NCBI RefSeq assembly: GCF_001598235.1
Contig: NZ_BCYO01000004.1
Span: forward strand, 233,593-297,592
From: Polaromonas jejuensis NBRC 106434
GTDB lineage: Bacteria; Pseudomonadota; Gammaproteobacteria; Burkholderiales; Burkholderiaceae_C
DNA length: 64,000 nt
Direction of reading: 5' to 3'
The position numbers and the translations under genes were made by a program. The notes below the pieces were generated by a model. The model was not told the DNA's origin. It saw nothing but the letters and a program-made list of their open reading frames with translations, and searched no databases. How positions within the stretch are numbered: the stretch's first letter is position 1; every line of letters starts with the position of its first letter. Positions 7,742-15,824 of this stretch are shown here, piece after piece.

Positions 7742-9481
7742 TCAGTAAATGTCGGGCTCGCCGACTGGCGCGCCAAACGAGGTTTCCAGAAAATCAAAAT
7801 CACAGCCCTTGTCGGCCTGCTGGATATGGCGCGCGGCCATCCAGCCGTAGCCGCGTTCATAGCGCTTGGGAAGCGGCGTCCAGGCAGCCCGGCGCTGCGC
7901 CAGTTCTTCGTCGCTGACTTCCAGGTGGATGCGCCGGCCCGGCACATCCACCGTGATCAGGTCGCCGGTTTTGACCAGCGCCAGCGGGCCGCCGATATAG
8001 GCCTCGGGCGCCACATGCAGGATGCAGGCGCCGTAACTGGTGCCGCTCATGCGGGCGTCGGAGATGCGCACCATGTCCTTCACGCCCTGCTTGACCAGCT
8101 TGAGGGGAATCGGCAGCATGCCCCATTCGGGCATGCCGGGGCCGCCCTGCGGGCCGGCGTTGCGCAGCACCATGACATGGTCGGCCGTGACATCGAGGTT
8201 CTCGTCGTCGATGGCCGCTTTCATGGCGGGATAGTCGTCGAACACCAGCGCCGGGCCGGTGTGGTTGAGGTACTGCGGCGCGCAGGCGCTGGGCTTGATC
8301 ACGCAGCCGTCGGGCGCCAGGTTGCCGCGCAGCACGGCCAGCGCGCCTTCGGCATAGATCGGATTGTCCAGCGGACGGATCACGTCGTGGTTGTAGACCT
8401 CGGCACCCACCAGGTTCTCGCCCAGTGGCTTGCCGGTGACGGTCAGCGCCTCAAGCTTGAGGTGGTCCTTGAGCACGCTCATCATGGCCAGCATGCCGCC
8501 GGCGTAGTAGAAGTCTTCCATCAAATAGGTGTCGCCACTGGGCCGGATGTTGGCAATCACCGGTATCCGGCGGCTGGCCGCATCGAAGTCGTCCAGACCG
8601 ACCGCGCAGTGCTCTCCCGCGCGGCGCGACATGGCGACCAGATGGATGATGGCATTGGTCGAGCAGCCCATCGCCATGGCCACGGTGATGGCGTTTTCAA
8701 ACGATGCGCGGCTGAGCATTTTGGCGGGGGTCAGGTCGTCCCAGACCATGCTCACCACGCGGCGTCCGCATTCGGTTGCCATGCGGATGTGGTTGGAATC
8801 AACCGCTGGAATCGACGAAGCGCCGGGCAGCGTCAGGCCTATCGCCTCGGCGATGCCGGTCATGGTGCTGGCGGTGCCCATGGTCATGCAGTGGCCGTGG
8901 CTGCGGGCAATGCCGCCTTCGACTTCCAGCCATTGAGCCTGGTTGATCTTGCCGGCGCGCCGTTCGTCCCAGTATTTCCAGGTGTCGGAGCCGGAGCCCA
9001 GCACCTTGCCTTTGACGTTGCCGCGCAGCATGGGGCCGGCGGGCATGTAGATGAAGGGAAGGCCGGCGCTCAAGGCGCCCAGCACCAGGCCCGGGGTGGT
9101 CTTGTCGCAGCCGCCCATCAGCACCGCGCCGTCGATAGGGTGGCTGCGCAGCAACTCCTCGGTTTCCATCGCCAGCATGTTGCGGTACAGCATCGTGGTG
9201 GGCTTGACCAGGGATTCGGACAGCGACAGTGCCGGCAGCTCCAGCGGAAAGCCGCCGGCCTGCAGCACACCGCGCTTGACGTCTTCCACGCGCTGCTTGA
9301 AGTGGCCATGGCAGGTGCCGATGTCGCTCCAGGTGTTGATGATGGCGATGACGGGCTTGCCCTCCCAGTCTTCAGGGCCGTAGCCCAGCTGCATCACCCG
9401 CGAGCGGTGGCCAAAGGACCGGACGTCATCCGGTGCGAACCAGCGCGCACTGCGCAGTTCCTTGTAGGTTTTCTGGGTCAT
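7742..9481 (-). CDS. IlvD/Edd-family dehydratase (sugar-acid dehydratase type)
   Basis: Iron-sulfur dehydratase, 579 residues from the ATG at 9481; the longer frame to 9547 lacks a usual start context. Three cysteine positions expected to hold the cluster are visible: GTCHGHF, MGGCDKTTPG and GHCMTMGTAST. MSGTSYGACILHVAPEA near the C-terminus resembles the L-arabonate, D-xylonate and D-fuconate dehydratase branch rather than valine-pathway IlvD. It should remove water from an aldonate to give a 2-keto-3-deoxy acid. It is flanked by a Bug gene upstream and an RraA-like gene downstream in the same transcript. Confidence 0.88.
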   Translation of the reverse strand: MTQKTYKELRSARWFAPDDVRSFGHRSRVMQLGYGPEDWEGKPVIAIINTWSDIGTCHGHFKQRVEDVKRGVLQAGGFPLELPALSLSESLVKPTTMLYRNMLAMETEELLRSHPIDGAVLMGGCDKTTPGLVLGALSAGLPFIYMPAGPMLRGNVKGKVLGSGSDTWKYWDERRAGKINQAQWLEVEGGIARSHGHCMTMGTASTMTGIAEAIGLTLPGASSIPAVDSNHIRMATECGRRVVSMVWDDLTPAKMLSRASFENAITVAMAMGCSTNAIIHLVAMSRRAGEHCAVGLDDFDAASRRIPVIANIRPSGDTYLMEDFYYAGGMLAMMSVLKDHLKLEALTVTGKPLGENLVGAEVYNHDVIRPLDNPIYAEGALAVLRGNLAPDGCVIKPSACAPQYLNHTGPALVFDDYPAMKAAIDDENLDVTADHVMVLRNAGPQGGPGMPEWGMLPIPLKLVKQGVKDMVRISDARMSGTSYGACILHVAPEAYIGGPLALVKTGDLITVDVPGRRIHLEVSDEELAQRRAAWTPLPKRYERGYGWMAARHIQQADKGCDFDFLETSFGAPVGEPDIY

Positions 9482-9546
9482 GAGGTTCTGTTTACTTGAG
9501 TTCAATTCAATGAATGGCGGGCACCGTGCGCCCGGCGGGCAAGGCA

Positions 9547-10539
9547 TTAATCAACCGTCAGCCTGTTGTCGATGATGATGCGTGCGTAGCGCTTGCGGTC
9601 AGCCGCAATCAGCTGGGCAAATTCAGCGGGCGTGCCGCCTTTGGCGACCGCACCCTGGGCCAGCAGCTGCTGCTGGATTTCAGGCGCCGCCACGGCTTGC
9701 CGAAGGCCCTGGGAAACCTTGTCGATAATTTCCTGGGGTGTGCCGGCGGGCGCCAGCAGGCCAATCCAGGAACCTGATTCGGCGCCGCTCACGCCGCTCT
9801 CCTGCAGGGTCGGTACATCGGGCATGGCTGAAACGCGCGACTTGCTGGTGATGGCCAGGGCCTTGAGCTTGCCTGACTTGATGAAACCCGAGGTCTCCAG
9901 CACGGATGCAAAAATCATGTCGACGTTGCCGGCCATCAGGTCGGTCATGGCCGCGCCGCCGCCCTTGTAGGGAACGTGAAGCATCTTGGTGCCGGTGGCA
10001 ATCTTGAAGGTTTCGCCGGACAGGTGCGGCGAGCCGCCGTTGCCCGAGCTGGCATACGTCAGCTTGTCGGGCTGGGCCTTGGCCATATCGACCAGCTCTT
10101 TCACGTTCTTGACAGGCAGCGAAGGCGTGACGGCCAGCACAAAGGGCAATTCGGCGAACTGGCCCACCGGCACAAACGAGGTGTCGGGGTTGTAGCTGAG
10201 TTTCTTGTACAGCGTCGGGTTGATGGACTGCGTCCCGACGTTGCCGACCAGCAGGGTGTAGCCGTCGGGCCTGGCGCGCGAAACCAGCTCCAGCCCGACG
10301 TTTCCACCGGCGCCGCCCTTGTTGTCAATCACCACGGCTTGCCCCCACATTTGCGACAGGCGCTGCGCCAGGATGCGTGCGCCGATGTCGGTGCCGCCGC
10401 CCGCCACGAACGGAACAATGATGGTGACCGGTTTGGCAGGCCAGGCGGTCTGTGCCTGGGCACCGGCGCATAAAAGCAGCGAGGGGAGCAGCAGGCTGAA
10501 AAGCCGCTTGCGCAAGCGGGGTGGGGTGATCGTGAACAT
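9547..10539 (-). CDS. Bug/TctC-family periplasmic solute-binding protein (copy 3)
   Basis: First gene of the minus-strand sugar-acid operon, 330 residues from the ATG at 10539, which has AAGGAGAC just upstream; the longer frame to 10572 has no ribosome site. The signal peptide has RLRKRLFSLLLPSLLLC and cleavage near AQAQTA. The Bug core follows: WPAKPVTIIVPFVAGGGTDIGAR and PYKGGGAAMTDLMAGNVDM. It is clearly more distant from copies 1 and 2 than they are from each other. It starts about 250 bases from the divergent GntR/FCD gene, which probably controls it. Confidence 0.9.
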   Translation of the reverse strand: MFTITPPRLRKRLFSLLLPSLLLCAGAQAQTAWPAKPVTIIVPFVAGGGTDIGARILAQRLSQMWGQAVVIDNKGGAGGNVGLELVSRARPDGYTLLVGNVGTQSINPTLYKKLSYNPDTSFVPVGQFAELPFVLAVTPSLPVKNVKELVDMAKAQPDKLTYASSGNGGSPHLSGETFKIATGTKMLHVPYKGGGAAMTDLMAGNVDMIFASVLETSGFIKSGKLKALAITSKSRVSAMPDVPTLQESGVSGAESGSWIGLLAPAGTPQEIIDKVSQGLRQAVAAPEIQQQLLAQGAVAKGGTPAEFAQLIAADRKRYARIIIDNRLTVD

Positions 10540-10704
10540 GGTTTGTCTCCTTATATCTTTCAAATAGTTCAAACTTCAGTGGTCAAGACATGGTTGAGAG
10601 TCTTGATTGCTGAACCGGTTGACTCACCGCTGTGCAGCCTGTGTCTCCGTTGCAAGATGCTGGCTTTGGGCATCTCTGTCAGGGGTCTGGCGAGGAATTA
10701 AAGC

Positions 10705-10718
10705 ACTAATATATTAGT
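10705..10718. promoter_or_regulatory. 14-bp perfect palindrome, candidate GntR/FCD operator
   Basis: ACTAATATATTAGT is a perfect 14-base inverted repeat in the 250-base space between the divergent Bug-dehydratase operon and the GntR/FCD regulator. Short AT-centred palindromes of this kind are typical operators of FadR/VanR-type GntR proteins. Position and symmetry support an operator role; binding is inferred. Confidence 0.55.
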
Positions 10719-10790
10719 ATGTCAATGCTATGATTTGTCTTTCCCGGCGCCCAATTTCATCCCATTTGACCCAACCCATCACTCAACTGC

Positions 10791-11507
10791 ATGAACGCCC
10801 TCGCGAAAGTTGCTCCGCTCAAACTGGACCGCACCCGTCAGTCTGCCCCCCAGGTTTTCGAGGCGCTGCGTGAATTGATCGTGTCGGTCCAACTGCAGCC
10901 CGGCACCGTGCTGCAGCGCGCGGAGCTGGCCGAACACTTTGGCATCAGCCAGACCCCGATACGGGATGCCTTGCTGCGCCTGGGTGAAGAGCAACTGGTG
11001 GACATCTTTCCGCAACATGCCACGGTGGTCAGTCGTATTGATTTGTCGGCCGCATTACAGGCACATTTCCTGCGGCGGGCCATCGAGCTGGAAATCCTGA
11101 CGACGCTTTGCGGATTGCCGGATGCAAAGCACCGCGAACTGGTGCAGCGTTTGAACACGAATCTGCTGTTGCAAGAAGCAGCCCTCAAACCGCTGGACCT
11201 TGCGAAACTGGCGTTGGCCGACCAAGCCTTTCACCAGGAAATGTACGAGGCCGCCAACGTGGGCCCGCTTTGGACCCTGGTGCGCAAGCAAAGCGGGCAC
11301 GTTGACCGGCTGCGTCACCTGAACCTGCCGGACGAAGGCAAGCCCCAGGCCATCGTGCGAGACCACCGGGCCATCGTTGAAGCCATTGCGCGCAAGGACG
11401 CCCAGGGCGCGGAAAAAGCCTTGCGCCAGCACTTGGCGGGAACCCTCGCCTTTGTCGATGACATCAAGCACCGGTTTCCCGAATGGATCACTTCTGCTGA
11501 CCAATAA
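10791..11507 (+). CDS. GntR-family transcriptional regulator with FCD domain
   Basis: A 238-residue repressor-type protein. Residues 20-80 form the winged helix-turn-helix, with the GntR hallmark LQRAELAEHFGISQTPIRDALLRL. Residues 95-225 form the all-helical FCD ligand domain; D-x-x-FH (LADQAFHQEMY) and the later RDHRAIVEAI and LRQHL motifs supply the usual metal/acid-binding His and Asp. The gene is divergent from the Bug-dehydratase-RraA operon and is most likely its sugar-acid-responsive regulator, acting on the palindrome at 10705-10718. Confidence 0.9.
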   Translation: MNALAKVAPLKLDRTRQSAPQVFEALRELIVSVQLQPGTVLQRAELAEHFGISQTPIRDALLRLGEEQLVDIFPQHATVVSRIDLSAALQAHFLRRAIELEILTTLCGLPDAKHRELVQRLNTNLLLQEAALKPLDLAKLALADQAFHQEMYEAANVGPLWTLVRKQSGHVDRLRHLNLPDEGKPQAIVRDHRAIVEAIARKDAQGAEKALRQHLAGTLAFVDDIKHRFPEWITSADQ

Positions 11508-11561
11508 GTAAGCCAATAGGTCATGAGCCATCCGGTTTCCGGTAAGCAACTGATCCCTGCA

Positions 11562-11675
11562 CTAGACGGTGTAATCCACCGCCGCCCATTCAAAGTAGGT
11601 CTTGAAGTCAGCCACCAGTGCCTGGTGCGGCGGGTGGAACAGACGATTGGCGGGAACAGTGCGTTGCGCATTCAT
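11562..11675 (-). pseudogene. Chimeric 37-codon ORF: Tat-leader start fused to a Dabb-domain tail
   Basis: The minus-strand ORF begins MNAQRTVPANR, nearly the start of the gluconolactonase relic next to it. It then continues FHPPHQALVADFKTYFEW and ends AAVDYTV. That second part matches the C-terminus of the Dabb protein encoded at 20549-20842 (FHPLHQALVADLKPYFEWAAVDYTL). The join must be a recombination product. It retains a start, ribosome site region and stop, so a short peptide could be made, but neither parent domain is complete. Confidence 0.65.
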
Positions 11676-11709
11676 CTGCTGTCTCTAATGAGGGTGAACT
11701 GACAAGATT
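11643..11709. repeat. Direct repeat copy A (leader and first codons)
   Basis: 67 bases that recur at 11973-12039, 330 bases away, with about 56 positions identical by my count. The repeat spans the first 11 codons and the 5' leader of the two minus-strand gene remnants. Confidence 0.7.
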
Positions 11710-12005
11710 GAGAGAGTAAGAGCATTCACGCTGGTCGGAGACGATTCTCGCACCGGATGGTCTGGACCATCGCCGATCCGCACCGGACCTTCCATCCCGC
11801 GAAAGCCGGTGACGAGTTGCTCGACACTCGCGCTGAAGAGCCGGTACTTGGCGAAAGACGGGTCGAGGATGACGACGGCCGGATCCGGGTAGCGCAGGGA
11901 CGGCATCCACTGGGCACGCACGCCGCCGGCGGCAAGCGCAAGGCCCGTCTTGATGAGATCGCGCCGGTTCGCACGATTGGCGGGAATTGTGTGTTGTGCA
12001 TTCAT
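11685..12005 (-). pseudogene. Truncated Tat-exported SMP-30/gluconolactonase-like gene
   Basis: The frame starts MNAQHTIPANRANRRDLIKTG, a twin-arginine leader followed by ALAAGGV. It continues YPDPAVVILDPSFAKYRLFSAS and VEQLVTGFRGMEGPVRIGDG. This matches the opening of secreted SMP-30/gluconolactonase/LRE proteins up to the first propeller blade (GFRWAEGP-type motif). Homology stops near 11760 and the rest of a roughly 300-residue enzyme is missing. The stump reflects loss of a lactonase gene adjacent to the present sugar-acid import locus. Confidence 0.65.
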
Positions 12006-12039
12006 CTGTTGTCTCCATTAAGGGTGGGCTGACAGGATT
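11973..12039. repeat. Direct repeat copy B (leader and first codons)
   Basis: Partner of 11643-11709. It covers the first codons and leader of the gluconolactonase remnant. The two copies probably mediated the rearrangement that produced the chimeric ORF. Confidence 0.7.
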
Positions 12040-12073
12040 TCGGCTATTCGTTGATTTCACCGAGATTTCTTCC

Positions 12074-12376
12074 TCACCCCAGCCCCATCTCCAACTGCCC
12101 GCAATGAAACAGAATCCTTGCTCGGTAGTTGGTGAAGTTCCTGAATCCTCGGGCACTGGCATTGATGAGTTGGATGGCGCTATTGAAACCTTCAGCACAG
12201 GAGTTGGTAATTCGGTGCACGCTATGGTTGCGCAGACCTTGCTCGTGGCGACGCAGCATTTTTGCGACCCTCTTTACCAGCTTCAGCTGGCTGCGCATTG
12301 CATGATTGCTCCTAGGGAATTTTCGAGCGTGCAGCGAGTGACGCGACTGCCAAGTAACGGCGACAGCCTTGGCCAT
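12074..12376 (-). mobile_element. C-terminal fragment of an ISL3-family transposase
   Basis: The frame reads KLVKRVAKMLRRHEQGLRNH, then HRITNSCAEGFNSAIQLINA and ARGFRNFTNYRARILFHCGQL. The N-(x3)-EG-N-x-x-I-Q and GFR-x-F-x-x-(YF)-R pattern ending in H-C-G-x-L is the catalytic C-terminus (last acidic residue) of ISL3-type transposases. Only about 85 recognisable residues of the usual 400 or more remain, with no intact terminal inverted repeats seen, so the element is dead. It marks past insertion at the border of the sugar-acid import locus. Confidence 0.7.
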
Positions 12377-12609
12377 GCAGAGCCTTGATGGCGTTCACCA
12401 ATAGTGTTCATCTCAAGGTCCTTGGTGTTATGGCTGCGATATTGCCTCCATCGATTCCGGTTTGGACCCAGTGCGGGTTAAGGGTAAACGAGAGTTCATG
12501 CATTTCCGTCCCGCACAGTGGGATGAAGTTGACTCGTAGCCCGTGCGCCGTCTTGCGAATGGGCGCATGGACTTTAATAATTCGCCAACCTCACAAACCG
12601 GAGACACCA
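12377..12609. other. Unassigned sequence upstream of the ABC binding-protein gene
   Basis: A plus-strand frame runs through into the ABC binding protein, but its translation before 12610 is not protein-like and lacks a ribosome site. A minus-strand frame (CGTEMHELSFTLNPHWVQTG and on) is open but unrecognised. The region should hold the importer promoter and may be more relic DNA. Confidence 0.45.
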
Positions 12610-13842
12610 ATGCTGAATCTCATTCGCCCCGATGCCGACTTGGCCGCGGCACCATATCTGAAATCCCGTCGCGATTTTCTGCAGGCGGTGACAGCCACAG
12701 CTGCTACGGTCGCGCTGCCTTCTGCATGGGCGCGGGCTACGCCCCAGTTCGGCACCGCGCCGGTGCCGATCGGGATCATTGATGTGGCGGGTAACCTGGC
12801 CCTGACACAGAAGATTTTTGACAGTTACGCCAGTACTCACACTAACCGTGTGTCCCGTTTCAGCTTCACGCGTGCACCTGCTCCAGAACTAGCAGGCAAG
12901 CTTCGCGCGATGCAGGCCGCCAACCGGGTTGAGCTGCACATTGTGCTGACGGGGCTTGACGGCATCGCCGCGGGCATCGAACAGGGGGTCTGGCAAGACC
13001 TTAGTCCATACCATGCACAGATCGGCGCCCCCTCTGCGCTATATGACGGTGGCGCGGCGGCAATCCAGAGCCAAGCTGGTGGCAGCGGCATGCTCGTCGC
13101 CTATTCGCAGCAGGGGCCCGTTCTTGAATATATTCCCTCGCGCCTTGCCAAGCCGCCCAAAACCCTGGACGAGCTGCTCGCATGGACGCGGGCGAACCCC
13201 AAAAAGTTCTTTTACGCCCGTCCGGCCAACTCGGGGCCGGGCCGCACCTTCGTGATGGCGCTGCCCTACATGCTGGGGGACAAGGACCCGATGGATCCGG
13301 TCAAAGGCTGGGACAAGACCTGGGCTTATCTCAAGGAACTCAACAAAAACGTCGAGTACTACCCCTCGGGCACCACCCCCACGATGCGGGAGCTGGCCCA
13401 GGGCTCGCGCGACCTGATCGCCTCCACCATGGGCTGGGACATTTATCCACGCGTGCAGGGCATTGTGCCCAAGGAAGCCGCCGTGGTGGCTTTTGACAAA
13501 CCCATTTTTGTCGCCGATGGCCAGTTTGCGGCCATCCCCAAGGGGTTGTCGGAAGACCGGCTCGCGGTCGCGCTGGACGTGCTCAAGTTCATGCTGCAGC
13601 CTACCCAGCAGGCCATGGTCTATGCGGACGGCTATCTCTATCCGGGTCCGGCGCGTAAGGGCATTACGCTGGCACAGGCGCCAGCCGAGAGCCAGAAGGT
13701 GCTCGGTGAGTTCGGTCGCTTGCCGTTTTATGAACCGCTGTTGGCCAGCACGCCGGTCAAGGCGCCGCTGGAGCCCAAGTCGCTCATTGCCATGTTCCGG
13801 GCCTGGGACGAGCAAATTGGTGGCCAGAAGGTCAAGAGCTGA
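12610..13842 (+). CDS. ABC transporter substrate-binding protein, Tat signal (PotD-like)
   Basis: Periplasmic binding protein of the Fe/polyamine-type extracellular family, 410 residues from the ATG at 12610 preceded by CCGGAGACACC. A twin-arginine leader KSRRDFLQ with ATAATVALPSAWARA is visible. The body has LTGLDGIAAGIEQGVWQDLS and a long C-terminal lobe (MGWDIYPRVQGIVPKEAAVV). It is the first gene of a four-gene importer; the next gene starts 1 base after its stop. Ligand is unknown. Context of uronate and aldarate enzymes favours a sugar acid rather than a polyamine. Confidence 0.85.
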   Translation: MLNLIRPDADLAAAPYLKSRRDFLQAVTATAATVALPSAWARATPQFGTAPVPIGIIDVAGNLALTQKIFDSYASTHTNRVSRFSFTRAPAPELAGKLRAMQAANRVELHIVLTGLDGIAAGIEQGVWQDLSPYHAQIGAPSALYDGGAAAIQSQAGGSGMLVAYSQQGPVLEYIPSRLAKPPKTLDELLAWTRANPKKFFYARPANSGPGRTFVMALPYMLGDKDPMDPVKGWDKTWAYLKELNKNVEYYPSGTTPTMRELAQGSRDLIASTMGWDIYPRVQGIVPKEAAVVAFDKPIFVADGQFAAIPKGLSEDRLAVALDVLKFMLQPTQQAMVYADGYLYPGPARKGITLAQAPAESQKVLGEFGRLPFYEPLLASTPVKAPLEPKSLIAMFRAWDEQIGGQKVKS

Positions 13843-13843
13843 T

Positions 13844-14917
13844 ATGCAAAAATTTCAAGAATTGCGGCTGGAGAACATCAACCTGAACTTCGGGTCGTTC
13901 AAGGCGTTGGAGGATTTCTCGCTCACCGTCAAGGCAGGCGAGTTCATTTCGTTGCTCGGCCCGTCTGGCTGCGGCAAATCGACGGCCTTGAACTGCCTGT
14001 CCGGGCTGCTGCAGGTGAGCTCCGGCAGCATCATGCTGGACAACACCCGCATCGATGTGTTGCCGCCTGAGCGTCGCGGCTTCGGCATGGTGTTCCAGAA
14101 CTACGCGCTGTTCCCGCACCTCACGGTGCGCTCCAACGTGGCTTTCGGGCTGGAGATGCGCAAGGTGCCGAAGGCCGAGATCGACCAGCGTGTCGAGCGC
14201 GCGCTGGCCACCGTACAGCTCGCCAACCAGGTCGACAAACTGCCCGGCCAGCTTTCGGGTGGCCAGCAGCAGCGCGTGGCCATTGCGCGCGCGGTTGCGA
14301 TCGAGCCGCCGCTGGTGCTGATGGACGAGCCCTTGTCGAACCTGGATGCGAAGCTGCGGCTGGAACTGCGCCACGAGATCAAACGGCTGCACCATGCGCT
14401 GGGTCTGACGACGATTTATGTCACGCACGACCAGGACGAGGCCTTGTCGTTGTCGGACCGCATCGTCGTGATGCGCGACGGACGCATCCAGCAGCAGGGT
14501 GCGCCCGAGATGCTCTATACCAGCCCCGCCAACCTGTATGTCGCGCGCTTCATGGGCTACCGCAATGCTTTCGCCACTTCGGTCGAGACGGTGGCGGACG
14601 GCCGGACGATAGCGCGCGTCGGTGATGGGCCAGGCGCGATGCGCTTCCATGGTCTGGTGCCTGCACCCGGCGCCGGCGCGGCGTCGCTGGCCTTCCGGCC
14701 CGATGATGTCGAGCTGGCGGATGAAGGCATTCCCGCCCAAGTCGCACAAGTGGAGTATTGCGGCCAGCTTTGGATGGTGGATCTGCGCACGGCGGATGGC
14801 ACGCATGTGACCATGGAAACGCACGAGCGGGTGGCGATGGGCCAGCAGGTGCACTTCCGCGTGCCAGTGGAGCGCATCCGGCTGTTCGCCGACGCCTTTG
14901 TACCGGAGGCGGCATGA
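13844..14917 (+). CDS. ABC transporter ATP-binding protein (PotA-like)
   Basis: Cytoplasmic ATPase subunit, 357 residues. Walker A GPSGCGKST is near residue 42, Q-loop MVFQNYALFPHLTV follows, then the signature LSGGQQQRVAIARA and Walker B LVLMDEPLSNLDAKLR, with the switch histidine in YVTHDQDEAL. The last 110 residues form a TOBE-type regulatory domain. The frame is open further upstream, but the ATG directly after the binding-protein stop is the logical start. Its stop overlaps the next start as ATGA. Confidence 0.93.
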   Translation: MQKFQELRLENINLNFGSFKALEDFSLTVKAGEFISLLGPSGCGKSTALNCLSGLLQVSSGSIMLDNTRIDVLPPERRGFGMVFQNYALFPHLTVRSNVAFGLEMRKVPKAEIDQRVERALATVQLANQVDKLPGQLSGGQQQRVAIARAVAIEPPLVLMDEPLSNLDAKLRLELRHEIKRLHHALGLTTIYVTHDQDEALSLSDRIVVMRDGRIQQQGAPEMLYTSPANLYVARFMGYRNAFATSVETVADGRTIARVGDGPGAMRFHGLVPAPGAGAASLAFRPDDVELADEGIPAQVAQVEYCGQLWMVDLRTADGTHVTMETHERVAMGQQVHFRVPVERIRLFADAFVPEAA

Positions 14918-15822
14918 GCGGCGTTAGCGTCATTAAGGCACCGGCAGCCGTGCATCGGCATACCAGCGGCGCCGTGGCGGGACGCGACCTGCGCGTGCTG
15001 CTGGTCATTCCGGCGGTGCTCGCCATCGTGCTGCTGTTCATCTACCCGTTCGGCTACGGCCTGCTGCTGTCGCTGCAGCCGGCCGAGGGAGGCTGGCTGG
15101 AGAACTACGCGCGTTTCTTTTCGGAGCCGCGTCTGTACGACACCATTAGCACTACGCTCAAGATATCGTTGCCCGTCACGGTCTTTAATATCCTCATCGC
15201 GCTGCCTATGGCCTACATGCTGCGGGTGCCAAGTCTGCAGCAGCGCCTGATCGCGGCGCTGCTGGTGATTCCGATGACGCTGGGCACCGTACTGGTCGCG
15301 CAGGGCATGCTCACCTATCTCTCGCCGAATGGCTGGCTCAACCGCAGCCTGCTGGTGTTGGGACTGGTTGCCGAGCCGCTAGAGATTCTGCACGGGCCAT
15401 TGGCGGTTGAGCTGTCGCTGGTCATCACCGGATTCCCGTTTGCCTTTCTGATGCTCCTCTCGTACGTGACCGGTATCGACCCTTCGCTGGGCCGTGCGGC
15501 TGCCACGCTCGGCGCTTCGCCGCTGGAGCAGTTCAAGCGCGTCTACCTGCCACTGCTGGTGCCGGGACTGGTGACCACCTTCTGCCTGGTGTTCGTGCAG
15601 GCCTTCGCGGTGTTTCCGTCGGCGGTGCTGCTGGGCTCACCGGCCGGCTCGACGCGTGTGATCTCGCTGGCGGCCTACGAGGCGGCTTACGAGGACTTCA
15701 ATTACTCCATGGCCTCGTCGATTGCCATCATCATGGGCGTGGTCCAGCTGATTGTGGTGCTGCTGGCGCTCGGCATCCGCCGCGCCGCCTACCGTGGCCC
15801 GGCAAGTGGCGGGAAAGGTTAA
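14914..15822 (+). CDS. ABC transporter permease (PotB-like)
   Basis: Inner-membrane subunit, 302 residues, six predicted hydrophobic spans. The coupling EAA loop is visible as RAAATLGASPLEQFKRVYLPLL, which meets the ATPase Q-loop. The first span is LLVIPAVLAIVLLFIYPFGYGL. Its ATG overlaps the ATPase stop by four bases, implying coupled translation. Longer upstream frame is discarded because it overlaps the ATPase gene. Confidence 0.92.
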   Translation: MSGVSVIKAPAAVHRHTSGAVAGRDLRVLLVIPAVLAIVLLFIYPFGYGLLLSLQPAEGGWLENYARFFSEPRLYDTISTTLKISLPVTVFNILIALPMAYMLRVPSLQQRLIAALLVIPMTLGTVLVAQGMLTYLSPNGWLNRSLLVLGLVAEPLEILHGPLAVELSLVITGFPFAFLMLLSYVTGIDPSLGRAAATLGASPLEQFKRVYLPLLVPGLVTTFCLVFVQAFAVFPSAVLLGSPAGSTRVISLAAYEAAYEDFNYSMASSIAIIMGVVQLIVVLLALGIRRAAYRGPASGGKG

Positions 15823-15824
15823 TC

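Noticed and set aside
6875..9499. 874-codon plus-strand frame opposite the dehydratase and RraA genes
   Set aside because: The translation is His, Gly and Ala-rich shadow sequence of the minus-strand genes, with no domain or ribosome site.
13463..13843. Extended start of the ABC ATPase at 13463
   Set aside because: It would overlap the binding-protein gene by 380 bases; the ATG at 13844 is correctly placed directly after that gene.
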